From NCBI RefSeq assembly GCF_003590095.1, contig NC_039492.1, positions 8,060,001-8,124,000 of the forward strand: DNA of 64,000 bases, given 5' to 3'. The notes under the pieces were generated by a model. It was not told where the DNA came from and did no database searches. It saw only the letters and a list, made by a program, of their open reading frames with translations. The position numbers and the translations under genes are program-made. This document shows positions 12,401-25,000 of the stretch, one piece after another. How positions within the stretch are numbered: position 1 is the stretch's first letter; every line of letters starts with the position of its first letter. The stretch comes from Trichoplusia ni. Its lineage: Eukaryota > Arthropoda > Insecta > Lepidoptera > Noctuidae.

Positions 12401-15400
12401 CAGGTAAAAACCAAACATATGTTATTGTATTGGTTGATATCCATCATCACAATTGTGGTAAATAATTGTTTTTAGGTTAATGCCAAACTAGATGTAGGAG
12501 TAATGCGCATTATCTGATAACAGCAGATGTTGAAAAGTTAAACCTAATCAGTAAGCTTAGAAAACATTTCCATGCAAATTATAGATAAAAACGAAAAACC
12601 TGTTAAAGCACTAAATAGTTGAGCTAAATCACAGCACATTGGTACACTAACCAAATTTTTTTCGTTAACAAAATAAATAATACAATTTCTTGTAATAAAC
12701 TTGTTTCCCTTTTCACTGCTTAAATCATTATTTTTCATTAACTGCTAAACTAAGACAGACCTATTGTATAATACACTGGATACACAATTCTAATTAAAGT
12801 AATACTCAAACAATTCACACTATACCAGTTTTATTATTAAAGACATTTATTCAAAAGTATATCATTTATATTTGAGTTTATACAGGATTATTATGAACTA
12901 TTTTCCCCACTTTTAGAAGATGTAAGGAGTTTAGATGACTAGCAGCTGTGACACTATTATTAAATTTGATATTATAAGAAAAAAATACTATTAAAATAAA
13001 GTCTATTTGTAAAATACAGTAGACTTTTTACAATGTACGAACATCCAATGATAACTGCTTGCAGTTCATCAAGCTTTAAATATAAATGCATTAAAATTGT
13101 CCCAAATTATAAGATAATAATGTCATGATAAGATTGTAGTTTATAAATATCATCTTTGTTCATGTAACATACACTCACTGTTCCACTCTGTATCTTAATC
13201 TATATTATGATACTCAAGCAATAATAGGTGCTTAATATATTTGTCTGATCTGAATTAAGATAATTAACCTAATACAAGATATTGAATGTGATAATTGCAG
13301 TCTAGTAGAGTCGCTAAGCTGAAACTAGCATATATAATATAACTATAATATTAGTCAATGGCATAATATATGTTTGAATATGTAGTAGTATAAAACATTG
13401 ATAGCTGTTCCTCTAAACATTATTTCAGTGAGTTGTGTAAAGGCGGCATAATATCCTCAACCGTATGTCATACACACAATCACTGTCACTATAAAAAGGA
13501 AGCTAGGACATCTTACATAAAATAATTATGCTACAAAAACACAATCAACAAATTGCATATTTTGAGGTCTAAATAATTAGAGAGGTATACACATACATAC
13601 AGTTTTTATAAAAAATAACTACCTGAAGAATTTTCTGTTTCGGTATTATTATATTTTGTTGTATACTTTAAAATAAGAAACTTCAAGAATGACAATGGTA
13701 GTTTTATGTAGTGTATGAGCCATATTCACTCAATATTAAATACTTAAGAGATCAAAAATTGAAATTTAATTCATAAAATTTTAAATTATGCTATTTGTTA
13801 CTCAACCAGTATGTGTTTTAGCCAAGAATTTACCTTTACCTCATATTGCACACCATCCTTAATTCGTGTTATCGCGATAAAACGAATATTCGTCGAAACC
13901 AGATAAGTGTGAATTGAGAGCATCCATTGACGGCGTCTAGGCTGCACTCTTTTCTCCTTATTTTATTAAACGGCATTTTAAAACGCAACCACAGTTTTGT
14001 ATCAGGTATTGTCATCTCTATAAGAAACAAATATGTACTTAGTTTTGTGAATCGTGTCGGCTACGTATCAAGTCGATACTGAAATATTACTTTTGATTTT
14101 CATATTCATGTTCTAATGAACCTGTAAGAAAGCCAGAATAAAAAAGCAGACGCGATCCCTTTGAATCTATAATAAAATAGCTACCTAAGCAACACGTTAC
14201 ATTAAGCACATGTAGTGTAAAAAAAAATACTTTCCCAAAAAAAGGTATTGCTTACATGATTAAACTGAATATGTATCACCATGATATAAATGTAACATGT
14301 CGAATTTGTTGTTCTATTTAATTGCGCGTGTAGCGGTGTACAGTAGTCAACAAGTGACGTAAATTTGTATAGGTATATTGTTGCTTAATCACCAACACCG
14401 TAGCCGTCGTCTAGTGACGTTTATAGCTAGGCATCTAGATTCTCAGACTGTTAACTTGCGCATCAACAGATCACGTAAATCGTAGATAACATTCAACAAT
14501 GTCGGTAATACATACTATAATATTCGTCAACATACATAATGCCATATTAAATATTTTTACTGAATAAACTTGATTTAAAAAAAGATTCTTCTTCAATGTC
14601 CCTAGGAACATAAAGGGCTGATGCTATTTTCTTATAAAAAAAGTATGATAGCTGTCAATGTCCAGTACTCTCAAATTGACTAGACCAGTAGGCGACTGAA
14701 TCCAGATGAATGTAGTATAGTGATATAATATTAACCCCGAGGATAACCACATAAGTGAGAGTAGTGTGTTGTGATTTGCAGATGCTCTCGGTACAAGTGC
14801 CGGGGTGCGCGGGCATGGAGCGGCTGGGCGCGCCGGGGGGACCGCGCCTACGGCACGATCACAGACATCACCATTCCACATTGTGAGTAACTCTAACTGC
14901 TTTTAAAAGCCTAAAATCGATAAATATGCCACTTTTTCCTTACCCTTTTTTCGCACTGTGTAAGCCAGACGCACGCCCTTACTAGCTGAAATCACTCTAG
15001 TTTTGACCGAAAGCCAGGAGTGAATCAATCTAAAACAGTCTGCGACCCGCAGGACTTTGCCATGAACCCCTTGTCATCATTTTTCAGTTTTTGCTATGCA
15101 GGATTGTCATAATTATGGGAGAAAGAAATGTTAAACATGCCACCTTCTCATACATAAAACTACTGCATTTATTTAGTCAAGGTTAATAATGAAAAACTGA
15201 TACATTTGGGCTTTGTCTATGGGGGAAAACACCCCTCAGTTTAAAATGCAATCTATCCGGTCTATGGTCATAAAACACCATTTTGAAATGGTTGTCTACC
15301 ATTACCTCGTAGTAAGTTGGGAACTAAGACTTGCTTGCGAGGAGCGTGGTATTCCGTGAACCTAAACCTGGCGATGAGACGGATAGACAACACAAATCGT

Positions 15401-16229
15401 GAAATTACAAAGGCTTCGCCTGCGTGACTGCTGAACTGGGATACGATCTCTGGATTCCGCGTTGTCATGTAAACTATCTAAAGATTTCCAAAATGAAATG
15501 TCGATTATGTATTGATCGTTTAATTAATGAACCTAATTTGGTAGTTAATAATCATCTCATGCTTTTAAACTGTGATATAAATCAATGATATTTAAAGGTT
15601 ATCTTTCATTTTCAGGGAATGGGAAAAGCAGCAAAGGCTGCAAGCGATGGTGGGGCGGTTGCAGGAGATGGTGGAGCAAGAGACGCGCGCGCGATCTGCC
15701 GCGGCCGCAGAGCGCCTCGGCCTGCCGCCCAGTATACAACTGCCCGACGGCGAGTACGGACAGGACGTGCATCTACAGTTACGAGTCCCTTATCAGGTAA
15801 GCTCAACCTTAGAACATTCTGTCTCCATGTTAGTGTCCGGTTTTCAATACTAAACTAACTCAATATACAAAGTTATTAGAAAAAGTCCTTTTAAGTTGTC
15901 ATTGGGCAACTAACTGTACACCTATGTTAAGATGCAAATATAGTAAAAAGTGATTATGTGCGTGTTCGCAGCAAGCCGAGCTGACGAGAAGCAGCTTCCA
16001 GCCTCCACCGAACAAGTGCGTGAGCGACGTGCCCGAGTGGGCGGGCGGCGCAGAGGCGGGCGCGGCGCGGCGCGGCGGCGGCAAGAAGGACGGGCTGCTG
16101 CAGAAGGCCACGCGCTGGTGGGTGCGCATGGGCGCGCGGCCGGCGGCGCCGTTCCTGCCGGCCGCCGCGCCGCCGCCGTGCGTCATGGTGCCGCGCCGCG
16201 CCGCGCCCGCCGCGCCGCCCGACGCGTGA
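9484..16229 (+). CDS. Single-pass membrane protein, C-terminal four exons (5' part not found)
   Basis: Coding exons 9484-9605, 14782-14882, 15616-15796 and 15972-16229 join in frame with AG/GT borders and end at TGA 16227-16229. The first begins in phase with WWWAGACVGAAVLV, a hydrophobic helix of about 20 residues. It is followed by an arginine/histidine-rich stop-transfer stretch and a run of alanines, so the rest should be cytoplasmic. The tail has a His-rich patch (HDHRHHH), a predicted charged helix (EWEKQQRLQAMVGRLQEMVE), a GLPPSIQLPDGEYGQD segment and a Gly/Ala/Pro/Arg-rich end (APAAPPDA). I do not recognise the family. The exons are very GC-rich although the introns are AT-rich. The extracellular part must come from exons farther upstream, possibly outside the window. 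Strand and frame are fairly sure; the identity is open. Confidence 0.6.
9606..14781 (+). other. 5.2-kb intron of the membrane-protein gene
   Basis: The intron runs from GTGAGT at 9606 to an acceptor ending TTTGCAG at 14781. Most of it is AT-rich and featureless. A GC-rich island at about 10980-11130 is open on the + strand and could be an alternative first exon or promoter. I saw neither a clear acceptor nor homology for it. Confidence 0.45.
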
Positions 16230-16441
16230 CGCCGCCGCGCCGCGCTCGCTCCGTCTCTACCATATCACGCTTACATTCCATTATCGGGACGGTGGGACTC
16301 GCCGCAGTGCACGCGCGTCCCGGAGTATTATAGACTTGGTATTTATTTATTCGGGGGCGGAGGCCCGCGCCGGTGCCCGCGCTCCTTCGGCGCGCCCGTC
16401 TTCCTCGCGCCGTCTAAGAGTTTCGCGAAAACTAAGACTGA

Positions 16442-16447
16442 AATAAA
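16442..16447 (+). terminator. Polyadenylation signal of the membrane-protein gene
   Basis: The first AATAAA, 213 bp after the stop codon, lies where base composition changes from GC-rich to AT-rich. Confidence 0.55.
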
Positions 16448-19426
16448 GTAAAAAGATATAACGTTATAAAGTCTACGTTGAAGTATGTTGTCTTAGGTGA
16501 AATTGATTCAGATAGAAACGATTAAAGGTATATTATAATATTTAAAGAATCTTTCGACGGCGACCCTCGATGATATCGTGTATTAGGCGAGGGTCAGTCG
16601 ACAGTGAGCTGATGTCTTGCAGTGTACAGTTTCATGTTTAAGTGACCTATTTTAATTTCTATCCAGCAGCTATAAATCTGTGTTTAAACAACTTTTATAT
16701 TTATTTATAATTGTATGTAAAGGATGCATATCAGTACAGTAAAGGCAAGGAATATTAATTTACGTTGCATAGTTACTATTTTATTGTAAATATTGTCTCT
16801 AATTTAATATTATTAGATTAATTATGGTTGAACGCCAGAACCCGGGGGTCTTTTCAATTGAGTGTTTGCTACATTCCATATTTATGTTGAAATATTCTCG
16901 ATAATACTTACTGTACTAGTTGCTTCCCACTGTCTACCTGTAGTCCTTGTATGTCTGTAACAATATCTCGAGTGTCTGCACGCTCGGTTCTTGTTGGTAT
17001 CGAGCTGACAATAATTGACAATTGATTAGTGACTGATATTTAAAATGCAGATGAATAGAAATCTCATTAGTAAATAGACATAAATGAAAAATATTAAATG
17101 AATTAGTTTTAAATTAGCTGTTTATTATTTATATAATTAGGTCGGTTGTTCATATCCTGAATATATGTTTTTCATTTCACCGTTGCTCACTAATGTTGGC
17201 GTGACAAATTATATAATAAACACTCAGGATATGCACCGCCGGCCGATACTAGTTGAAAGTGTCACGATAGTCATTAACTATTCTCGGCAGATTGAGTTAA
17301 ATTGTGTTTTGTCATTACCATGGTTGTAAAACACCGTTTGTGTTCGTCCATTGAGCTGTAATGGGCGCTCGCCTACTCATCCACTCCTTTATCGATAGTT
17401 TGCAGTGAACACTTGTATTTTTCCTGTACATATAATAAGTCAAAGTGTATTGACTTTTAATACAATTACGGGTCTTAAGCCTAACACTTGCCGTTAGCAA
17501 AGTACAATGCTGGACGCTAAAGTATTCTACAATAAAATGGCGCAATACATGTTTTTTTTTACTGTAATAATAATATATACATATTTTTCAAAGCTTCTTG
17601 GAATAAAGAGGAAAGCAAATTATTATTATATAAATTGTTTATAATTTGATTAAGATAATAAATTCTAGTCGCTACTAAAAATGTAGATCGATTTTTATTA
17701 CTTATTTATAAAAGCTTGAAGACGTTTATATATTTATAACAATGTCTGGATTTGTATACAGCACAAGACAAACAAAGGAATGAAATTCAAATGTGCCCTA
17801 TTTTCCAAATGCCTATAACATAAGTACCTTCTTGTTACATAAGAGATAGAGTAGTGCATTATTATCGCGAGTGTGCGTCAGTGCGTGTGTACATATGCGT
17901 TGTCTCGCTCACGTATTGTATATGGAGCGAAACAATCCTTTGTCTATATCGCTAGTTAAGAAGCACAAAACGTTGCGCATTTTATTGAATCTATTACCTT
18001 GACAGCATTGGAGTGCTATACGCGGCCATTTTTACGGACTGAAACATAATGTAATGTTCAAAATATTAAAATAACTAAGTAATTATTATTACTTAAAACC
18101 AATTTGTTTTGTATATTTATTGTTTGTCTTCGATGTTTAAATATGGCGATTGATAAATAGTTCGTTGAAAGACAATTTAGTATTTATTTTAAACTATTTG
18201 TATATACTTAACTATATAAGAAACAACTGTTGTGGCCTACACCTTTAAATAGAGGGTCAGATCATCACTTAAGATGGCATGACATATATTCTTAAAAATA
18301 ATGTGCATGAAGCGAATCTCTCTCTGCAACTAACTTCGGAGGTGCGAGAGAATGTATCTTAACATCACTAAATAATCGAGTTGTACAGTATTCTGTCATA
18401 ACTAGACAAAAATAGAGAAATTTACTAGGTAGCCAATTTCTGTATTTTTGTTTCTTTAATTTTATGGTCACAAGTATTCTGTTACTTAATCAGCTTATCA
18501 TTTTACTTTGTCCCGCCATGTCTTTTCGTTGCCTTAAATATAATTAGTATCAAAATGCTTTTATAGCAATTGTTGTACAAAATGCTGATGGAAATATAAA
18601 AGTTGTTTAAAATAGTTTCACAGAATAGATATTTAATCTAGATATCAAACAATATTCCATTTGTCATATTAATAAGTAAAGCAGAAGCAAATGTTTAATA
18701 ATAAAAGAAAACTGCATTAAATTATGACCTACCAATAATGACCAATGATTTTCATTTTCCGCTATCCTATTTATTTATAAATTACATGTTTGCTTCGTTT
18801 CTTTCGACAAAATTTAATAAATTGGTAGGCAATATCAGTATGTTACCGGCTTTGATTTTACAATCGAAATAATGATCTTACTCAGGTATAATATGCAAGT
18901 ACAGTGAATAACTAATTACCTGTAGACATTGATGGCTAATCCTTACACGCGATAGCGTGTCGAAATCATATAATGTTTGCATACCTAACATCAACTAACA
19001 TGCTCCCCTTTTTTGACATATTTTCTGATATATATACAACTTTAAAATAGTATACTCACCTAGTTTTGTGGTTAATGTTCTTTACTAATTTATTCTGCCA
19101 TTGAAAAAAAAAAGAATGGTTTTAACAATCTAAGAAAAGTAATGATAAACTTGTAGGACGATATATGCGGGCAATAGGTGGGCGAAAACTTTCAAGAATT
19201 AAAAAATAAGTATATATTTTAATGTATAGTTTCACTTGGCCAGAAATAATTTAAGAGTTAATCAACAGACGAGATTCAGAAAGAATTTATTTATTCTCAA
19301 ATCATTGGAGCGCAGTAAAATGTTGCTATAAATGAATTTTATGGAAATACGCTCTTTTACCAGATAGTTTTACAGGAGAGTCCACGTGCTAATCGCGTCT
19401 GAAACGCGTCAGCGAATTGCCATGCC

Positions 19427-19459
19427 CATTTTGATCAAATATTAAATTTGATCAAAATG
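19427..19459. repeat. 14-bp perfect inverted repeat, 5-nt loop
   Basis: CATTTTGATCAAAT (19427-19440), ATTAA, then ATTTGATCAAAATG (19446-19459). Confidence 0.9.
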
Positions 19460-22097
19460 AGCACAGCATGTCGTGCTTGCTCGTATAGCACCCATCTCAC
19501 AAAGTAAATAGCTTAAAATATTTTTATCTTATTTTTTCTAGATTTTACTGTGCTTTAACGCCAGTCGGTTTTTGTAAGTTCGTCCATTCTCGTATTTTTT
19601 TCAGCCGTGTCAAACTATATTCAAGAGGTCTTTGACTATTGAGATGCGTATATGGCAAGCTCATTAAGATGTATACATGGCGAGCGCATTCAAGTATTCT
19701 TATATCGGTACACAGAAGCTGCACGGTCCGTTACGAAAGTAACTTTCCAAACTCTACAGTTACGCAGAGTATTAGATTAGGCCGGGTGTTTACCATAAGG
19801 GTTTTGCGAAGAGGCGTTATTTACCTTATTAATTATTTTTAAAAGACCAAATTATCGACTCGCTATTTATCTAGCAGGCAACGTAAAGAATAACACAGGT
19901 TTTCTGTAGTCTCAAAACAAGAAAATATGACGTCTCCCGCATTTAGTCGGGAAAGGACTTTTGCTTGCCTGGGTAAGTAAAATTGACGATATTTTAAATC
20001 AATTTTTAACTATTAGGTAGTTAAAAAGTAGGAGGCTTTTCAACTTTACTTTTATTTACATAATACCAGCTGACTCAGCAAACGTTGTCTTAACGAATAA
20101 ATTATTTCTAGTTGTATGTATTATTTAATGCCACATTATAAAAAATAAAAACAAAATATATATATATATTTTAGCGGTTTCGGAGGAAACCGCTTAACTA
20201 ACATCGTGACACGGGAATTTTATATATTAGATAGTTTCGCTATAGTGCATTTAAAGATTAAAAAATTACAGCAAGGAATATTATTTATATAATTATCTCA
20301 CATGATATTAATACAAAAAAGACCATTGCCCCGCAGAGGAAATATTTGCTTGCTCGTTGTTAGATGAGTAATAAAACCATACTCTGAACTTTTTTTCTAT
20401 TTATTTATTGTCCTTCTTTCAATCATAAAACTTATAACTGAGCAACACAAAACTGTTTCACTGGTTTTGGGTATATATTCAAAACTTTTTGTAATCTTAA
20501 TTAAAGTTTTTACAGAATAATGATAACATAATGTTAATGTGCAATCGAATTCGATTCTGAACAATATACTAAGATCGCGATCGTAGACAGTGAGATAAAC
20601 AGTTTTCTTTATCTGTGGAGCATTCTGTCATAGACATTATGCTCCTCACTAAATTAGTCATTTTAGTATTTGCTGTTGTCAAAGCTGTTGTGTTCTGTGG
20701 TGTAAACTTTAAATTGAGCTCCGTTTGATAATAGAGATATGATTATTACTGTTGCGACTTTCAATTATTAGATTAATGTTATACACAACAAAGTTGAAAG
20801 AGCAAGAGAAGGCATGCAAATTTACGTTAACTGGTCAGTATTTTTCTCAAATTTATTATCTAACCTAAAAGTGGTTTGTAAACAAAATAAACTATAATAT
20901 ACCCCGAAATATATTTGTCTCGAATTCAACTCATTACTGAAGCTAAAGAATTTCTGAAACGTATTTAAACTTCTCAGATTTACCTACGAGATTTTTGAAA
21001 TCAACGTCATCTTTAGTATATTGAAAGAATAAAGTTATTATTCAAACACATTCGTTTGTGAACCATTTCCTTTTTTTTATAAAATATAAATTATAGAAAA
21101 GTCTAAATTGTTTCTGTTCTCGTTATTATAGTTATTAGACAATCCTTGTACATTTTGATAAATGGTAAATATGTACCTACATAAGAGGCAACAAATGTAG
21201 GTACCACATTGTTTTTTATACCTTTGAGGCGAATAATAAGCATATATTTGAATAAATGTGTTTAAAAAAAACGAACTTATATTGATCGTCTCCTACGTAA
21301 CGCAAATCCTACGGAATGCCACCAATCCTGAATCTGATATTCGAGTATTTCGTTGAAAAAATATGCACTACAATAAGGTTCATTTTTATCACTTTAGCTG
21401 TGCTGCAAAATAGTGGTGAACATGAATGTGTGAATAAACGAGAATGTCATTCTGACTGGTGTTGCCGTTATCGTAATAACAGCTGACTCATTGTTGACAT
21501 TAAATAAATTATATATTTTACGTTCATGTTGTGACATGTAGTCCTTCTCCTAACTTGTTATGTGGTGAATGAGTGTCTTACACGACGGAGCCACCCGAAG
21601 TGTCTTTTCGCATGATAAAATAATTTAAGAATATTATCTGTAAGCTCTGCGTATTTTCTTCAAGACAATAGAATAGAAGACAATAGAAACAGCAAAGTAA
21701 AAGTTTTTATAATTACATAAAACTCCATTGAAAGAAGTATTTTTTGGCAAGTTCTGGGTCTGTTTATTCTTCTTGACCTAACTACTTAATTCTACATGAA
21801 TTAAATATTATGTGTTTGACTAGTAACACATAACATGCATTTGGTGGTATACATAAGTACTATGATTAATTTATCTGTGGCCTGGTTATGTTAAGATTTT
21901 TATGTTACAATTACCTAATAGGTCATCATATGTAAGTAATCTCAGATTTCAGTTCAAAAATTTATCTCTTAATATTTTTGCAACTCATCCTATTCTTTGA
22001 TTTAATTAAAGATCTTATTTAAGGAACCATCGGCAAGTGCACTACCAAAAGGACTAACTTTATTTACCAAAGTTATTAAACAAAGTAAAGTTTCATT

Positions 22098-25000
22098 ATG
22101 GGTCCACCAAAGAAGTTAAAAAAATATGATTCCCGAACAGGAAGTGACAGATCAGGTAAGCAACAATTGTTCACTTCTAAAGAAAGAGGTCCTCTTTAAT
22201 ATATGTTTAATAAAGCTGATTCAAAGTGAATTGATTAGTTGGTCAGAGAACTGAAAATTGTTATTTTAAAACAGGCAAGAAAAAGAAAGTGGAAGAAGAA
22301 ATGACAATAGATTTGGTTGATGATGATAACACGGAAAATGTTGGAGTACCTGGAGCAGCCATGCAGGATGCTGAGAAAAATGATCAGGTGCCTGAGGACG
22401 AATTTGGTGCCAAAGATTACAGGTAAGTAACAATAGAAAAGGACATTTCAATGACTTGACTGTGCAGTAATTGCAAAAAAAAACAACCATTGCCAAAAAA
22501 ATTGAGTGTACACCAAGTTTACCTTCATGACTCTTCTTTGATGTTGTGGTACATAGCACTAGTAAACATATTAATGACGATTCGATTTTATTTTTTCAGA
22601 AGTCAAATGGAATTGAAATCTGACAACACAAGTCGGCCCCTGTGGGTTGCGCCAAATGGTCATATTTTTTTAGAAGCGTTTTCACCAGTGTACAAGCATG
22701 CTCATGACTTTTTAATTGCCATTGCTGAGCCTGTGTGTAGGTAAGTAAGTTGTACTTTTTACCTTTTAAAATTTCCTTAAGCTTACAAATGTCTGAAAAC
22801 CAAAAGCTTTTAGCCAGTATTTAACAAAATGCGTGTATGTATACGGAGTTTGTACCGAAACCATGTGATAAGGTTAAACAGATTAATTTTCACTTCTTCA
22901 TACATTGCAATTCTTTTCCAGACCACAACACATTCACGAGTACAAGCTAACAGCATACAGTCTATACGCAGCAGTGTCTGTGGGTCTGCAGACCGCAGAT
23001 ATAATTGAGTACCTGCAAAGACTGAGCAAGTGTACAGTACCTGCTGGCATTGTGGAGTTCATAACATTGTGTACTCTATCTTATGGCAAAGTAAAGCTTG
23101 TACTTAAACACAACAGGTGAACAATATTGATATTCATTGAAAGAAAAAAATAATTAATAGGCAATTTAAGAAAATTTATAAATAATAAATTTTTGTAAAA
23201 CAAAATAACTAAGTGTAACCTGATTATCATAACAAAGATGTTGTTTTCTAGATATCTTGTGGAGAGCAAACACGTGGAGGTTTTACAAAAGCTGCTGCGT
23301 GATCCAGTGATTCAACAATGTAGATTGCGTCGCGACGGCGATGACGATCTACTGTCGTCAGCTCTTCCTAACAAACCTGCTGCTGTGAAACCAGGTATAC
23401 TTTTTGCTATTGTTTTTTTCTGTTTTTCCTGATTCCTCTCTCTCATTGTTTTTCCAATGTATTGTCTCATCACATCAGTTCAAATTATGGTATGAAAAAT
23501 TTGATATCGTTTCATCGTGTTTTATTACTTAAATTATTTGTAAATAACCTGACAAACAAAGAAAGAATTATAGAGTTCAAGAAATCAACAAAAAAAATTA
23601 TAAATTATAAATTGTTTATTCAAAACAGTCATGCTGAGTATTGTTTAAGGGGAGAGTAGTGAGAAGCCGCCGGCGGCTAACGGAGCGGTGCCTGATGATA
23701 TCAGCCAGTTCTACCAGCAGCTGGACAAGGAGGACGACGACGACGAGGCCACCGACATCACCGCTAACACTGCTGTCGCTTTTGAAGTAGATCCCGATAA
23801 GATTGAGGTTTGTGTATAAATTTCCTTTGTTTACCATTTCGTATATCGCTGACTGTTCTAATAAAGTATGATTCAATGCCATTGTTCGATAGGATAGATT
23901 CATCTATAGAGACATCTTACAATAACATTTAAACATATTTTCTAACTTTTCCTTTTTTAAATTCTAGACAAGTTACAGTAAGTCATAGAAAATTTGCTTA
24001 ATATGCGACATAAAGTGATCTCATCAAATGATAACTGGTAAACTCGTATACTGAGCTAGTTACATTAAAATGATATAGTTTGATGATTCTAATGAAACAT
24101 AAACATAGGTCATACAAAAGCGTTGCATCGAGTTGGAGCACCCGCTGTTAGCCGAGTATGACTTCCGTAACGACTCCATAAACCCAGACATCAACATAGA
24201 TTTGAAGCCCACAGCCGTGTTGCGGCCTTACCAGGAGAAAAGTCTAAGGAAGATGTTTGGAAACGGAAGAGCACGGTAAGGTATTCAAATTACTAGAATT
24301 TACCTTAGTTTTAATGTCAGACAGAATTAGAGAATAATCAGTAAAAGATGTTTAAATCACAGCAATTTTAAGTGACAATATTAGAGGAACTCTTTATTAC
24401 GATCTACATTTAAGAGATCATCTAATTAATTGCAACTGAAAATTAGCAGTCTCTAAACGAAACTGCTTTTGGCCCTGGTCCTCGGTTAGTAGAGCTGGCA
24501 GTATAGTGGTGTGTGTCAGGTCGGGTGTGATCGTGCTGCCGTGCGGCGCGGGCAAGTCGCTGGTGGGCGTGACGGCCGTCTGCACGGTGCGCAAGCGCGC
24601 GCTCGTGCTCTGCAACTCCGGCGTGTCCGTCGAGCAGTGGAAGCAGCAGTTCAAGTGCTGGTCCACGGCCGACGACAGCATGATCTGCAGGTACACTCAC
24701 ACTACTATCTCAATGGATTTTTTTTATAAATTAGTCAGTAAGTTGAAAATATTAGTAGTAACCAACGACTTACCATTTGATTTCTTCATATTTTCAATAC
24801 GTTTATTATCATGTTATATCTGACTGAGCCAGATGCCAGATAGATCCCGAAGCAAATTGTAATCGGGCAGCTTTAAATTAAAAAGGCATTGTACAGATTC
24901 ACATCAGAAGCTAAAGACAAGCCAATGGGCGCGGGCATCCTGATTACGACGTACTCGATGATCACGCATGGACAGCGGCGCTCTTGGGAAGCTGAACAGA

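Larger units (their letters stand above)
16230..22097. other. 3' UTR and intergenic DNA between the membrane-protein gene and XPB
   Basis: The first 230 bp are a GC-rich 3' UTR with AATAAA at 16442-16447. The rest is AT-rich. I see only a short palindrome at 19427-19459 and a small hairpin near 20175 (AGCGGTTTC..GAAACCGCT). No gene is supported. Confidence 0.6.

Noticed and set aside
15950..16333. 127-residue + frame and 95-residue minus frame over the last exon of the membrane-protein gene
   Set aside because: They are alternative frames of a GC-rich exon. The frame continuous with the previous exon at 15796 ends at 16229.
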